Positions 1 through 10,560 of a stretch of 64,000 nt of DNA are shown piece after piece; the first letter of the stretch is position 1, and each line of letters opens with the position of its first letter. Source of the stretch: Saccopteryx bilineata (lineage: Eukaryota > Chordata > Mammalia > Chiroptera > Emballonuridae); assembly GCF_036850765.1 (NCBI RefSeq), contig NC_089493.1:299328349-299392348 (forward strand), read 5' to 3'. Below the pieces are notes generated by a model. It had not been told where the DNA came from, made no database searches, and saw only the letters and a list, made by a program, of their open reading frames with translations. Both the position numbers and the translations under genes were made by a program.

Positions 1-27
1 TTTTTTTTTTTGAAGTTAAAAAGATAT

Positions 28-427
28 GGCCCTGACCTGTTGGCTCAGTGGTAGAGCGTTGGCCTGGCGTGCGGGGGACCCAGGTTCGATTCCCGGTGAG
101 GGCACATAGGAGAAGCGCCCATCTGCTTCTCCACCCCTTCCCCTCTCCTTCCTCTCTGTCTCTCTCTTCCCCTCCCGCAGCCGAGGCTCCACTGGAGCAA
201 AGATGGCCCAGGCCCTGGGGATGGCTCCTTGGCCTCTGCCCCAGGCGCTAGAGTGGCTCTGGTCGTGGCAGAGCGACGCCCAGGATGGGCAGAGCATCGC
301 CCCCTGGTGGGCAGAGTGTCGCCCCTGGTGGGCGTGCCGGGTGGATCCCCGTGGGGCGCATGCAGGAGTCTGTCTGACTGTCTCTCCCCGTTTCTGGCTT
401 CAGAAAGATACAAAAAAAAAAAAAAAA
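28..427 (+). mobile_element. tRNA-derived SINE, bat family A, full length
   Basis: The head has a tRNA-like A box (TGGCTCAGTGGTAGAGC) and B box (GGTTCGATTCC), followed by a pyrimidine-rich stretch, a conserved body and a 3' A-run ending at 427. The body carries two tandem copies of a unit of about 22 bp (GGGCAGAGCATCGCCCCCTG and a variant), whereas most copies in this window have one. Short open frames inside it are SINE translations, not genes. Confidence 0.9.
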
Positions 428-1160
428 GACATGGCAGTTTCCAAGCCGGACCTGCAGCCTACGGAGACCCAATCTCCGCAGACGAGACCGAAGGCACCTT
501 CATATTTTAAGGGGTGTCCCAGCATGCGAGTGAGTGCACGTCCGAGTGAGCGTGTAAATCCTCGCTCTTCGTGACCCGCGTGTGGTCACTGCCCGTCGCC
601 CCCCCCCCCCCCCCCCCCCGGGGGAGGTGAGGACGTCACTCTCCGTCCGAACCGGCTTTGCTGGAGTTCCGATCTCCTCGCCTCTGCTTCTGCGCGCGCG
701 CGCGCGCGGAGGTAGCGGACCCGGCCCCGGGCTTGGATGGTTCCGCTGCGCGCGGCCGTGTTCTCATGAAAAGAAGGCGTTCTGAGCCCAATGAGTAAAA
801 AGCATCGGGCATCAGGGCTGTTCCGATCCTCGCTGAGGTTGACAAAGTGCCTTCTTCGCACGGAAGGCCCCAAGCGTGTCTGTGGGCAATGTTTCCTGCC
901 CACATCGGTGGGAGAACGGGCGTGAGAACAGCCTGACCCCGGCAGGCACCGCGTCTGGGGTCAGGGGAACGTAACTGCCTCCATCCTCCCATACATTCAG
1001 TAAGCGTTCCTCAGTCACAGCGCTGTCGGGGTTGGGGGGGGGTGTCTGGGCACTGAGTGCCACGTCTGGACCCTCCCCTCCTCCTCAGTTCTGACACCTG
1101 AACTTGCCAGTGTAACCTCGGCACGGGCAGAGTCACCCCGGTAGTGAAACCCTGCCATAG
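428..1160. other. No gene seen; unique GC-rich DNA with a poly-C run
   Basis: I recognise no exon or repeat family. It contains a homopolymer of 21 C followed by G (599-619) and a short CG dinucleotide run near 694-708. Confidence 0.6.
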
Positions 1161-1164
1161 ACAG

Positions 1165-2105
1165 AGACAGGTGTCCATCCATGTAGATAAGTAGGTTAGA
1201 CGCAGAGACAACATAGCCGTCAATGGATGAGAGACACAGATAGATAATTGATGGACATAACAGATCCTAGGTAGATAGAGACAATATTGATAAATGGTAG
1301 ATAAAAGTAAGTACAGATAGATCAATAATAGTCGACACATATTAGATATACTCAGATGATAGCCAGAAATAGATGATAGATAAATACAGAAATATGGATA
1401 GACTATAGATGTAGATATAGACAATATTGATAAATGGTAGATAAAAATAAGTACAGATAGGGCCCTGGCCGGTTGGCTCAGTGGTAGAGCGTCGGCCTGG
1501 CGTGCAGGAGTCCCGGGTTTGATTCCCGGCCAGGGCACACAGGAGAAGCACCCATCTGCTTCTCCACCCCTCCTCCTCTCCTTCCTCTCTGTCTCTCTCT
1601 TCCCCTCCCGCAGCCGAGGCTCCATTGGAGCAAAGTTGGCCCGGGCGCTGAGGATGGCTCTGTGGCCTCTGCCTCAGGCGCTAGAATGGCTCTGGTTGCA
1701 ACACAGCGACGTCCCAGATGGGCAGAGCATTGCCCCCTGGTGGGCATGCTGGGTGGATCCCGGTCGGGCACATGCGGGAGTCTGTCTGACTGCCTTCCCT
1801 TTTCCAACTTCAGAAAAATTAAAAAAAAAAAAAAGTACAGATAGCTCAATAATGGTCTCCACATATTAGATATACTCAGATGATACCAGACATAGATGAT
1901 GGATAAATACAGAAATATGGATAGACTATTGATGTAGATATAGACGATAGACATATAGATAAGTAATAGATATTGATAACACAGACAGATGGTAAATAGA
2001 TACATATGGATAACTGATAGATGATAGGTAATAAATACAGACAGAAAGCCACAGATAAATATATAGATGTGGACGGATAATTAGCTCTGCATAGATGATA
2101 AGTCA
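1165..2105. repeat. Diverged GATA/GATG-type tetranucleotide repeat region
   Basis: Both flanks of the SINE at 1461-1834 are built of degenerate ATAGATAGATGATA-like units. This is an old microsatellite-derived region, split by the SINE. Open frames here only read the repeat. Confidence 0.8.
1461..1834 (+). mobile_element. tRNA-derived SINE, bat family A, inside the GATA repeat
   Basis: A complete family A copy with a clear target-site duplication AAGTACAGATAG at 1449-1460 and 1833-1844. The duplication is made of the host GATA-type repeat, so the insertion postdates that repeat. Confidence 0.92.
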
Positions 2106-3896
2106 ATAAACCCATAAGTGAGCCGATTATCAATATGTAGGTGGCGGAGGATGGACACTGAGCAGGTGGAGAAGCAGGGACTCCGTGGTCAGCACAGGGT
2201 TTCTCCATGTCACAGACTGAGAGTCGGAGCTGGTGACTCTGTGACTCGGGGTGCCCTGTGCCCCGCAGGACGCTGAGCAGTGTCCCTGGTCTCCGTCCAC
2301 CTTTACTCGCCAGCCCCAGAGACCCCAGAGCCCCCCCCCCGCCGGAACTGTCCCAGGAACAAGCGAGAGGAGGATGTGACGTGGGACAGGGAAAGGGCGT
2401 GGGTTTGCGCAGGAACGCGGCACCCGAGACCCGTGAGTCACAGGACGCAGGCTGTCCGAAGTCACACGCGGAGGGGACTCCCCCGCACCACCTGACCTCC
2501 TGCCCGTGGGAGATTGATCGGTCCCCCGCGGATGTCCCCAGTCCCCCCCCCCGTTCCCCGTGTCAACGCCACCCACGCATCCCACCCGTCAGCGGCGGCT
2601 TCTCCACCTTCTCAGCGTTGTCACGGCCTCTCGCCGCGTCGCTGAGCTGAGAGGACGGGGGAACAATAATAATTTCTCAGGGCCGCGGAGCCCTGACATT
2701 GCTCAGGATCCCAGAGCTCGTGTTTGACTTGAGGTCCCTGTTCTCTCCTGACAGGAGCTGAAAATGAGGACAAAACAGGTTTAATATGACAAAAATGAGT
2801 GCCTGTGCGGAGTCAGGGAAGGTCTCTCTCTCTCTTTTTTAGCACGCAGGGGTTTTTATTAATAGACATCTCCCCCTCGCGACGCCTCTTCCGTGTCATA
2901 GTGACGCCTCGTGTTTTGGGAGGGCGTTCCGAGCGAGGTGAGAACCGGCGGGGGGGCCGGCTTTGGGGTACACTGCAGACAAAATGTCTTGTGAGCTCTT
3001 TTCTCCCAGAGCAGGGAACCAGTGGGGTCACGATGACCACGGTCACCAGAGGAGAACTCCTTCCTGCTGACACCCCCGGGTCCCCCCCCCCCCCCGCCCC
3101 AGGGAGGTGGGCGGTGGCCGGGAAGGACGGGACAGCGTCCGGCCAGATCCAAGACACAGCGAGGTAGGTGCTGGCGTTCCCCGTGCCCACGGCCGTTTTG
3201 CACGGAAACCGGGCATCCAAAGTGTGACCCTCCGATCCCCGAGGGTCCCCGAGACCGTGAAGCCCAGGCGCCTGCTCCCTGGTCTGGCCGCCCCTGGAGG
3301 CTCAGAGGGTTGGCACCTGCACCATCAGCCATCTGTCCTTGGGCGCCGTATTCACAGGAGAGGGTTAGAACGGTCTGAGTCAGCCAAACCTGGACATCGT
3401 GGTGAGAACACGGAACGTGAGCCCGCAACCTTGGCGTGACAACCGGCGTCATGCCGTGTCCAAAACGCCTGTCCCCTGTGTGTGTGTCGGGGACCAGGGG
3501 GTGCGGGAAGCAGGGGCGTCTTTTCCCGGTGACCACTGAGCCCCCAAGGTATCCCGTGATTCTCTGAGACAGCTCATGGCACGAGCGGGTAATAAAGCCG
3601 TGGTGTGTCTATTCTAGACGGCGGGACAGCCGTAAAGGAAGAATGGAACCTCACCGTTTGTGACCACACGGGGAGGACTTCTCCTTCTGACCGTGTCATT
3701 TAGGTGCGTGTGCTGACGGCTCACGGCCACTCCCGCACCGGAAAGTGAGCTTAGCTCTTCAAGGGCAGAAATCTGTATCCTTAGCTCAGACAAGTCTCTC
3801 CAGTGGCCAGACAGGTCCCTGGCTTGTGGTGGGTCCGGAACACAAGCTGTTGAAGACCCCCCCCCCCCAGGAAGGAGCTGGGAATCTGCCCGTGTG
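2106..3896. other. No gene or named repeat seen
   Basis: Mixed GC-rich sequence with poly-C runs near 2331 and 3087. Open frames on both strands have no recognisable domain. Confidence 0.5.
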
Positions 3897-3952
3897 GGCA
3901 CCTTGACCTTGGACTTCCAGCCTCCGGAACAATCCGAGATAAATGTCTGTTG
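3897..3952 (+). mobile_element. Possible 3' tail of an MLT1-type LTR
   Basis: A short stretch with CTTGGACTTCCAGCCTCC followed by GATAAATGTCTGTT matches the remembered 3' end of mammalian MLT1 (MaLR) LTRs. The upstream body is not recognisable, so this is a fragment at best. Confidence 0.4.
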
Positions 3953-4147
3953 ATCGAGCCGCATGGGTGACCCTCCTGGGGGCTGGGTTGGTGGCTCAGG
4001 GCAGGCAGGAGGCCACCGAGAAAGAATAGGACTGTGTGTGTCTGCCTTTTCCACTGTTGACGGGAAATGTGGGGGACTCATTCTCACCAGAGGTAGCTCC
4101 TGTCTGGAGCTCACTTTAAGGGATCAAAGGTCGTTTGGTCCACAGCA

Positions 4148-4148
4148 T

Positions 4149-4182
<34 letters not shown>

Positions 4183-4438
4183 AGGGGGGAGAGAGAGAGA
4201 GGGACAGAGAGAGACAGGGAGACAGAGAGAGAGGGAGAGAGAGAGGGAGAGAGAGGGAGAGAGGGAGAGAGAGAGATGGAGAGGGAGAGAGAGAGATGGA
4301 GAGAGAGAGGGAGAGAGAGAGGGAGAGAGAAGGGGGGAGAGAGAGAGAGGGACAGAGAGAGACAGGGAGACAGAGAGAGAGGGAGAGAGAGATGGAGAGA
4401 GAGGGAGAGAGGGAGAGAGAGAGAGGGAGAGAGAGAGA

Positions 4439-4469
<31 letters not shown>
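4148..4469. repeat. GA-rich microsatellite tract
   Basis: About 320 bp of [12 protein letters not shown] purine repeats with interspersed GACA and GATG. It is a homopurine-homopyrimidine tract. All long frames across it (E/R-rich on +, S/L-rich on -) are repeat artefacts. Confidence 0.95.
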
Positions 4470-4473
<4 letters not shown>

Positions 4474-5896
4474 GGTCTATTCTCCGCCAAGGACCAGAAC
4501 TGAATTCTTACCCGGAGGATGTCGCTGGAATCGGGTGTAATCATGGCTACAAAGACCCACGCCTGTCACGTTAACCGTCATCTGTGTTCGAGATCGGGGG
4601 GACCCCTGTTTCTTTGCCGGCCTCGGGAACCCCGAGAAACACCACATGCTCCGTGGAGCTGGGTTGGAGAGAAATCAGATCACAGCTCACAGGGATAACA
4701 CGCCTGGTGACCTCGACCCCTTTCGAGGGAAAAAGACGAGCGGAGGATGGGTGTCCCCAGGGAGGTGGTGTTTCCTCTCTTGGTTTTATTTTTTTCTGAA
4801 TAGAAACTAACGTTCGAAAGAAGAACCCTATTTCAATATTTCCATTTCCGACCCGGAGGACGAGGTACCTCTAATTCTCCAGGGGGGAATTCGTGTGCGT
4901 CCTCGGGGGGGCCTCCCACGACTGCCGACCCCTGTGACCTTGACACAGTGACCGCAGTGAGTGGGGCGTGGGCGTCCTGCTTCTCAGCGGGGCCACGTAG
5001 AGTGTGCGGCCCGTGGGCATGGATAACACGTGCGTTCAGGTCATGTGCTCCCAGAAGAGGAGGAGGAGGGGAGAGGGGAGGGAAGAAGCTGACCTCCTAA
5101 CCCCCGTCTCCAGGTAACGAGGGCGTCATGACGTTGTAGGCAGAGCGAACGTGAAAATACGTCTGTCTTTCCCCACCGACACTGTCCCTCCAGCCGCATC
5201 CGTGAGCTACGGCATCCCCTCTGCCCAGATGTGTCCGGCCCGTCTCTCCTCCCTGAGACCCCACTGGACACCCCCGGGGCCCGGAGGGGAAGCTCAGGCT
5301 GAGTAAACGCTCTGTGCGTGTATGTGTGTGGGTGTGGGGGGGCATCCTGTCCACTCCCTGCTGGCCCCACCTTTCCGTGGTCGAACAGAACGGCCGTGTG
5401 CTGCAGAACCGCAGCTCTGCGCGTGGACCGGCAGGAGCCCGCGTGGTGGCCGGGCAGACAGCTGACCGCCCCAGCGGCGCCCCTCCCCCCAGGGTCCCCT
5501 GTCTCCTGCCATCAGGGCTCCCGGGGCCCCTAATTGGGGCGGGCGTCTGCTCTGCAGAGGTGGACACTGTCCATTTCGATTTGTCCCCCCCGGCGGCCGG
5601 CTCGGGACGTGACCCTGTTTTGGGGATGCTGATTTGTGCGTTTTGCAGACGGCGCTGTCCCAGATACCGTTCTCTCTGACACGAAGACTACATCGCGAAC
5701 CCGATGCTTTCTCTTCCTTCCTTTTTTTCTTTTTCTTTTTTTTTTAAACTGTGCTTAATAAGATCCATGCCTCTCCGAGGAAGGTACACCTCCTTCGGAA
5801 CAGGCCGAAATCGGGGCAGAATGGGGCCAAGGCCCTGGCCGTGTGCAGCAAAATTATCCAACAAGCCCACGGTCGGCAGGAGTTTGTCAGCTCTCT
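4470..5896. other. No gene or named repeat seen
   Basis: Unique-looking sequence without splice-bounded coding segments that I can support. It includes a short purine run (about 5055-5090) and a TG run near 5318. Confidence 0.5.
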
Positions 5897-6268
5897 CTCT
5901 CTCTCTCTCTCTTTTTTTTTTTTTTTGGTATTTTTCCGAAGCTGGAAACGGGGATAGACAGTCAGACAGACTCCCGCATGCGCCCGACCGGGATCCACCC
6001 GGCACGCCCACCAGGGGCGACACTCTGTCGCGACCAGAGCCACTCTAGCGCCTGGGGCAGAGGCCAAGGAGCCATCCCCAGCGCCCAGGCCATCCTTGCT
6101 CCAATGGAGCCTCGGCTGCGGGAGGGGAAGAGAGAGACAGAGAGGAAGGAGAGGGGGAGGGGTGGAGATGCAGATGGGCGCTTCTCCTGTGTGCCCTGGC
6201 CGGGAATCGAACCCGGGACCCCTGCATGCCAGGCCGACGCTCTACCACTGAGCCAACCGGCCAGGGCC
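5897..6268 (-). mobile_element. tRNA-derived SINE, bat family A, antisense
   Basis: The T-run (the antisense A-tail) starts near 5911 and the tRNA-like head lies at 6190-6268. A likely target duplication AGCTCTCT is at 5889-5896 and 6269-6276. This copy lacks most of the internal 22-bp unit found in the other copies. Confidence 0.88.
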
Positions 6269-6276
6269 AGCTCTCT

Positions 6277-6768
6277 TTTTTTTATCCAAAGCACAAGCTG
6301 AATTTTTGCCCTTTGTGGGCAAAAATATTGACGAAGGACATTCCCTGACAGGAAACCAATGTCCGGTCTGAGGGGTCCTCTGGAGTGTTGAAATGTCACA
6401 GCCGAGCGTGAGAATCCCGGCTGACACGGAGTGTCAGGGGTCGGCAGCTTCCGGGGGGGCTGGGACACGTCCAGTCCTGGCCACCCCCCTTGCACTTCCC
6501 ACGGTGGCTTTGAAGAGAAAAGGATAGTTTATCTTCTCGAACCGTTTTAGATTTACGGGACACGTCCTCTGAGCACCCTAGTCCGGCCCCCCCCCCCCAA
6601 GAGCACCCTGAGTGGGCGGCTCCCCTGGTTACATCATGACCCCGCATTACGGGTCATCCTGGGGACATGCGTCCCCTGTCATGGGCGGAGCATTTCCTAC
6701 AACGTTACGTTCGTGGAAGTTCAGTGCTCTCTTCCACACGAGGACAGCTGACCCATGTCCCCTCCGCA
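6277..6768. other. No gene or named repeat seen
   Basis: Unique sequence between a SINE and an LTR relic, with a poly-C run near 6590. Confidence 0.5.
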
Positions 6769-7110
6769 GAGGAAAAGCTATGTCCACGTCCTAACCCCAT
6801 ATACGTACCGAATGCAGCTTACTTGGAAATAAGTCCTTACAGACGGGATGAGGTGAAGCGTGTGAGAGGAGTCACCCTGGGTCAGGGGGGGAACCTGCAG
6901 GCACCCAGTGACAGGGACCTTAGAAGAGACGGAGGAGGAGACACAGACACAGAGGAGGAGCCACGTGGGGACGGACGGAGGCAGAGACGGGAGGGAGGCG
7001 GCCACCAGCCCGGGGACGCCTGGAGCCCCAGGAGCTGGGAGAGGCAGGAGGGACCCTCCCTGGAGCCCTTGGAGGGAGCATGGCCCTGGGACCCCTGCAT
7101 GTCAGGATGA
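6769..7110 (+). mobile_element. MLT1-type (MaLR) solitary LTR relic
   Basis: The order of remembered landmarks fits an MLT1 LTR: a 'cctaacccc' segment, a diverged 'ggaaataagtccttacag' segment, a 'gaccttagaagagac' segment, a run of ACACAGACACAG, then 'ggagggagcatggccctg'. The 3' tail is missing. It is non-coding, ancient and GC-shifted. Confidence 0.65.
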
Positions 7111-7577
7111 TTAGAGGATAAATCTGTGTGGTCCTCACCCCTGGCTTGTGGTCACTCAGCACACTCTCCCCAGCACACGCGTCCAGGTGGGCGCACAGCC
7201 TCACACCTCCCCTCTCACCTTTGAAACCGCATCCTCCTGACGTTAACGGCAGGGGACTTCCCAGACCCGACCCGGAGCCCAGAGGGACAACGTGTGTCTT
7301 GTCAGAACAGGCGTTCCTGTCGGGGGACACGTACTTGCCGGCTCTCTGCTTCCCTCGTCACTGCTTCCGGAGTTCACAGGCACTGCCCTGGTGCCTCATT
7401 GATCACTCATTCCCCCCAAAGCGAAAAGGCAAACAGGACGAGTGGATTCAAAGATTAGAAAAATGTTCCCACCTCTTCTGACCCTCGTGGGCTCCTGGTT
7501 GCTGCGTACATCTTCCCTGATGGGCGAATCGAAGCTCAGAGGAGTTGTTCGAATGACTGTTGCCTTTGCACACCGTC

Positions 7578-8000
7578 CTTTTTTTTTTTTGATGGCTGCG
7601 TAGTATTCCACGCCACCCGCCAGCCACAAAGTCGAGATCGACCCTCCACAGAGGGATATAAAGCTATCTCCAGCTTTTTCCGCATCATCCCCGGTGCGCC
7701 CCCTTTGAGTGTACGGGTGGCCCTGCGGGGGTAAGAGCAGGGGCATCACGGGATCAGATGGCACTTGCGTTCTGAGTCCTGACAGACGGGCCTCTGGGGA
7801 GGCCGTGCCAATTTCCGCTGCGAGCAGCAGCCTGCCGGAGGTCAAGCTCCCCCGGGGTCCCACCGGGCTCTCGGCCGTCTTTTTCCCCGGCGGTCTGCAG
7901 AGCTTGGGATTTCTTCTCCAAATTGCATTTTCTGCCTCTGACGGCCACCTTGACCATCCCTGTCACGGTCTGAACAAAACCTGTGTGTGATTCTGTTTCT
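7578..8000 (-). mobile_element. Heavily diverged L1 fragment, antisense
   Basis: It starts with a T-run followed by 'gatggctgcgtagtattccac', the antisense of the L1 3' segment that reads 'gaatactacgcagcc' at 16940. Farther right only weak similarity to L1 remains. The right limit is uncertain. Confidence 0.45.
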
Positions 8001-8544
8001 TACAACTGCCGCTTTCCTCCTGTGTTTTTTTTCTCTCTCTCTTGCCACGCAGAAAGTCTTTGTGCCTTCAGAAAAATCAACGCTGTATTTGTGTGACTTA
8101 TACATTGTTTTGCGACATGAAGTTTCCATTCTGTTATGAGCGGTTTTCTTTTTTAACATATATACAGAAGGATTAATTTTTTAATGTAGCTAACTGAACC
8201 AGTAAGTCCCCGCACACCTTCTGGATTTGGTGTTGTCTTTTGAACGGCATTTCCCACCTCAAAGATTAGAAAAATGTTCCTTTGTTTGTTTCCCCGTGGT
8301 CCTGACGCTGGTTCACCTTTTATGTTTAATTCTTGCTCCGTCTGGAATTATTTTGGGGGTCAGAACCGAGAGAGCGGTCTAGGCTTTTTCCCCTTAAATT
8401 CCTAGCCACGGCCAGTTATGAAATGCTGCATCTTGTTGGGGGCGAGAAATATTCATTTCATCGTATAAAAATTACTGACTCTGATCAGATATTTGGGCCA
8501 AGTTCTCTTAATTTGAACCCTTACCGTAGTGCTCTCATCGAAAT
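8001..8544. other. No gene seen; AT-richer unique sequence
   Basis: I see no exon or repeat family. A 21-bp string at 8260-8280 exactly repeats one at 7449-7469. Confidence 0.45.
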
Positions 8545-8559
8545 CATACCTTCTATCCT

Positions 8560-8838
8560 GTACCTGACGTTGCGTTACATTTTATAACGTCTTACTACAT
8601 TTGTATCTCATCTCATCCCATTTATATTTTACTGTATTTATATCTTGCTACATTGATACCATCTTTTAGTGTAGTCTATCTGACTACATTTATATTGTAT
8701 TCTACTGTATTTATATTATATCTTATTATGTTTCTATTGTATCTTGTTATACCTGTGCTGTATCTTACTACACTTAGATTGCACCTTACTATGGCTACAC
8801 TGTTTCTTACGACACTTAGATGGACTCTTACTATTCAG
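8560..8838. repeat. Old, diverged 21-bp AT-rich tandem repeat
   Basis: Successive units of the type ATCTTACTACATTTATATTGT fall at 21-bp spacing, clearest from 8670 to 8835, with heavy divergence. Because 21 is divisible by three, a frame stays open and reads as a hydrophobic pseudo-heptad peptide. I do not regard that as a protein. Confidence 0.75.
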
Positions 8839-9214
8839 GGGTCTAGACACGTCATCCGTTTTCCCCTGGCTGGGCGCCCTGGCCACGCCTCCGTGCTGAC
8901 GGCCAACGACCTTCAGAATAAGTTTTTCTACCTTCAAACCATTCATTGCACTTCAAATCTCTGTGAGTTTACAGATTATTTCAGAGAACCTTGGCAGTGT
9001 ATTTCCAAGCCTGTTGTCTACCCCGCTTCCTAATGATTCTATCACCGGCATGGTTCTGGCAGAACCCAAATGGCTCGTGACTAGCCCCGCTGGCTGGTGC
9101 GGGTCCCCTCAGACACGTCAAGGTCCGCTCGGAATGTTTCCTGGCCCCACGACGGCTCTTTTGTGGGGACGGGGGACTCCTGTCCCCGGAGACACTTTTC
9201 TCGACAGAGAATAT

Positions 9215-9558
9215 ATATATATTTTTTTACAGAGACAGAGAGAGAGAGAGTCAGAGAGAGGGATAGACAGAGACAGACAGACAGGAAACGGAGAGATGAG
9301 AAGCTACAATCATTAGTTTTTCTTTGCACGTTGCAACACCTTAATTGTTCATTGATTGCTTTCTCATATGTGCCTTGACCGCGGGCCTTCAGCAGACCGA
9401 GTAACCCCTTGCTCGAGCCAGCGACCTTGGGTCCAAGCTGGTGAGCTTTTTGCTCAAACCAGATGAGCCCTCGCTCAAGCTGGCGACCTCGGGGTCTCGA
9501 ACCTGGGTCCTCCGCATCCCAGTCCGACGCCCTATCCACTGTGCCACCGCCCGGTCAG
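9215..9558 (-). mobile_element. tRNA-derived SINE, bat family C, antisense, full length
   Basis: The tRNA-like head lies at the right end (complement of 'gaccgggcggtggcacagtg') and the A/T-rich tail at the left. A perfect 14-bp target duplication TCGACAGAGAATAT is at 9201-9214 and 9559-9572. It is the same family as 11951-12294. Confidence 0.92.
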
Positions 9559-9572
9559 TCGACAGAGAATAT

Positions 9573-10180
9573 CTTAACAACACGTGTGGCTTTGTGTGTT
9601 AATAACACGAAGGACCGGTTCAGTGGGAATACAAGCAGAAACGAACATGCGAGGAATAACTTCCTTCCGGACGTCCCCGCGCGGGTTACTGTATGACCTC
9701 CTTCTCGCGGGGGGGGGGGGGGGGGGGGGGGAGGGTCCTTTGAAAGGGATTCTTTCTGTTTCTCTGTAAATATCTCACCGCCAGCCGCCCTTTGCAAGGG
9801 TAACCCGTCCGTTATCCTCCGAGGACAGGCCGTGCTCCTTGTACCCTACACGCCTTCCTAGATTCCGACACACCGCGGGCCGGGGGCACGGAGGGAGGGA
9901 GCATGTTCAGTGAGCGGAGGACAGGACACGTGGCGACACGCTTAGTCACAAGAACGCCCAAGAATGGATATGCAACTGACACAATGCAATCCGTTGGGGG
10001 GGGGGGCGGGGAGGGTGGTGATCACGTTAAAGCCAAACAGCAAACGAAGGGGTCAGAGCCGGATTGCTCCGGCATTCCCGGCGGTGGCCTGGGGACTCTC
10101 CGGCTGCCTCCCTCCCCCCGCCAAAGGTCGCTGACCCCTAATCAGGGCCCCTCCACCTGTCCCGTCCGCTGGCAGCCGCT
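9573..10180. other. No gene seen; contains a poly-G run
   Basis: Unique sequence. A run of about 22 G lies at 9709-9730 and a shorter G-run near 9994. Confidence 0.5.
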
Positions 10181-10300
10181 AAGGGCCTGATTATCTATAA
10201 ATTTATGGGGCTCGTCGACCGCCGGCCTTCCCCTCCGATAATGTTTCCTGACACATTTCAGGAGACGCGGCTGATGTGCGAGGCATTATGTACGCGGGGC
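10180..10300. promoter_or_regulatory. Candidate conserved non-coding element
   Basis: A compact, non-repetitive, AT-balanced block contains TGATTATCTATAAATTTATG and GATAATGTTTCC, with nothing repeat-like and no CpG decay. It resembles vertebrate developmental enhancers in composition only. Conservation was not tested. Confidence 0.25.
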
Positions 10301-10465
10301 CTCTGCCCGTACACAGCCGGGGACGGTCCATCCGAGACCTCTGGCGGGGAAGGAAGCGCGCCAGGCAACCGGTTTCCATGGCAACGTGCCCCACAGCCGT
10401 AGGGAGACTAGGAAAAATAGTTTGACGATGATTTCAATGAAGTTGTGTGTGTGTGTGTTTTTTAT

Positions 10466-10537
<72 letters not shown>

Positions 10538-10558
10538 TCCTTCTTTCTTTCTTTTTCC
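10466..10558. repeat. TTTC microsatellite
   Basis: About 20 tandem TTTC units, slightly interrupted near 10540. Preceded by a short TG run (10443-10458). Confidence 0.97.
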
Positions 10559-10560
10559 TC

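Noticed and set aside
31..100. tRNA gene at the head of the first SINE (also at 1465, 6195, 11957, 20430, 22260, 26230, 61510)
   Set aside because: A and B boxes are present but each is joined to a SINE body and A-tail with target duplications; these are SINE heads, not tRNA genes.
4116..4574. E/R-rich and S/L-rich frames over the GA tract
   Set aside because: Simple-repeat artefacts.
8653..9033. Hydrophobic multi-span membrane protein
   Set aside because: It is the translation of a diverged 21-bp tandem repeat.
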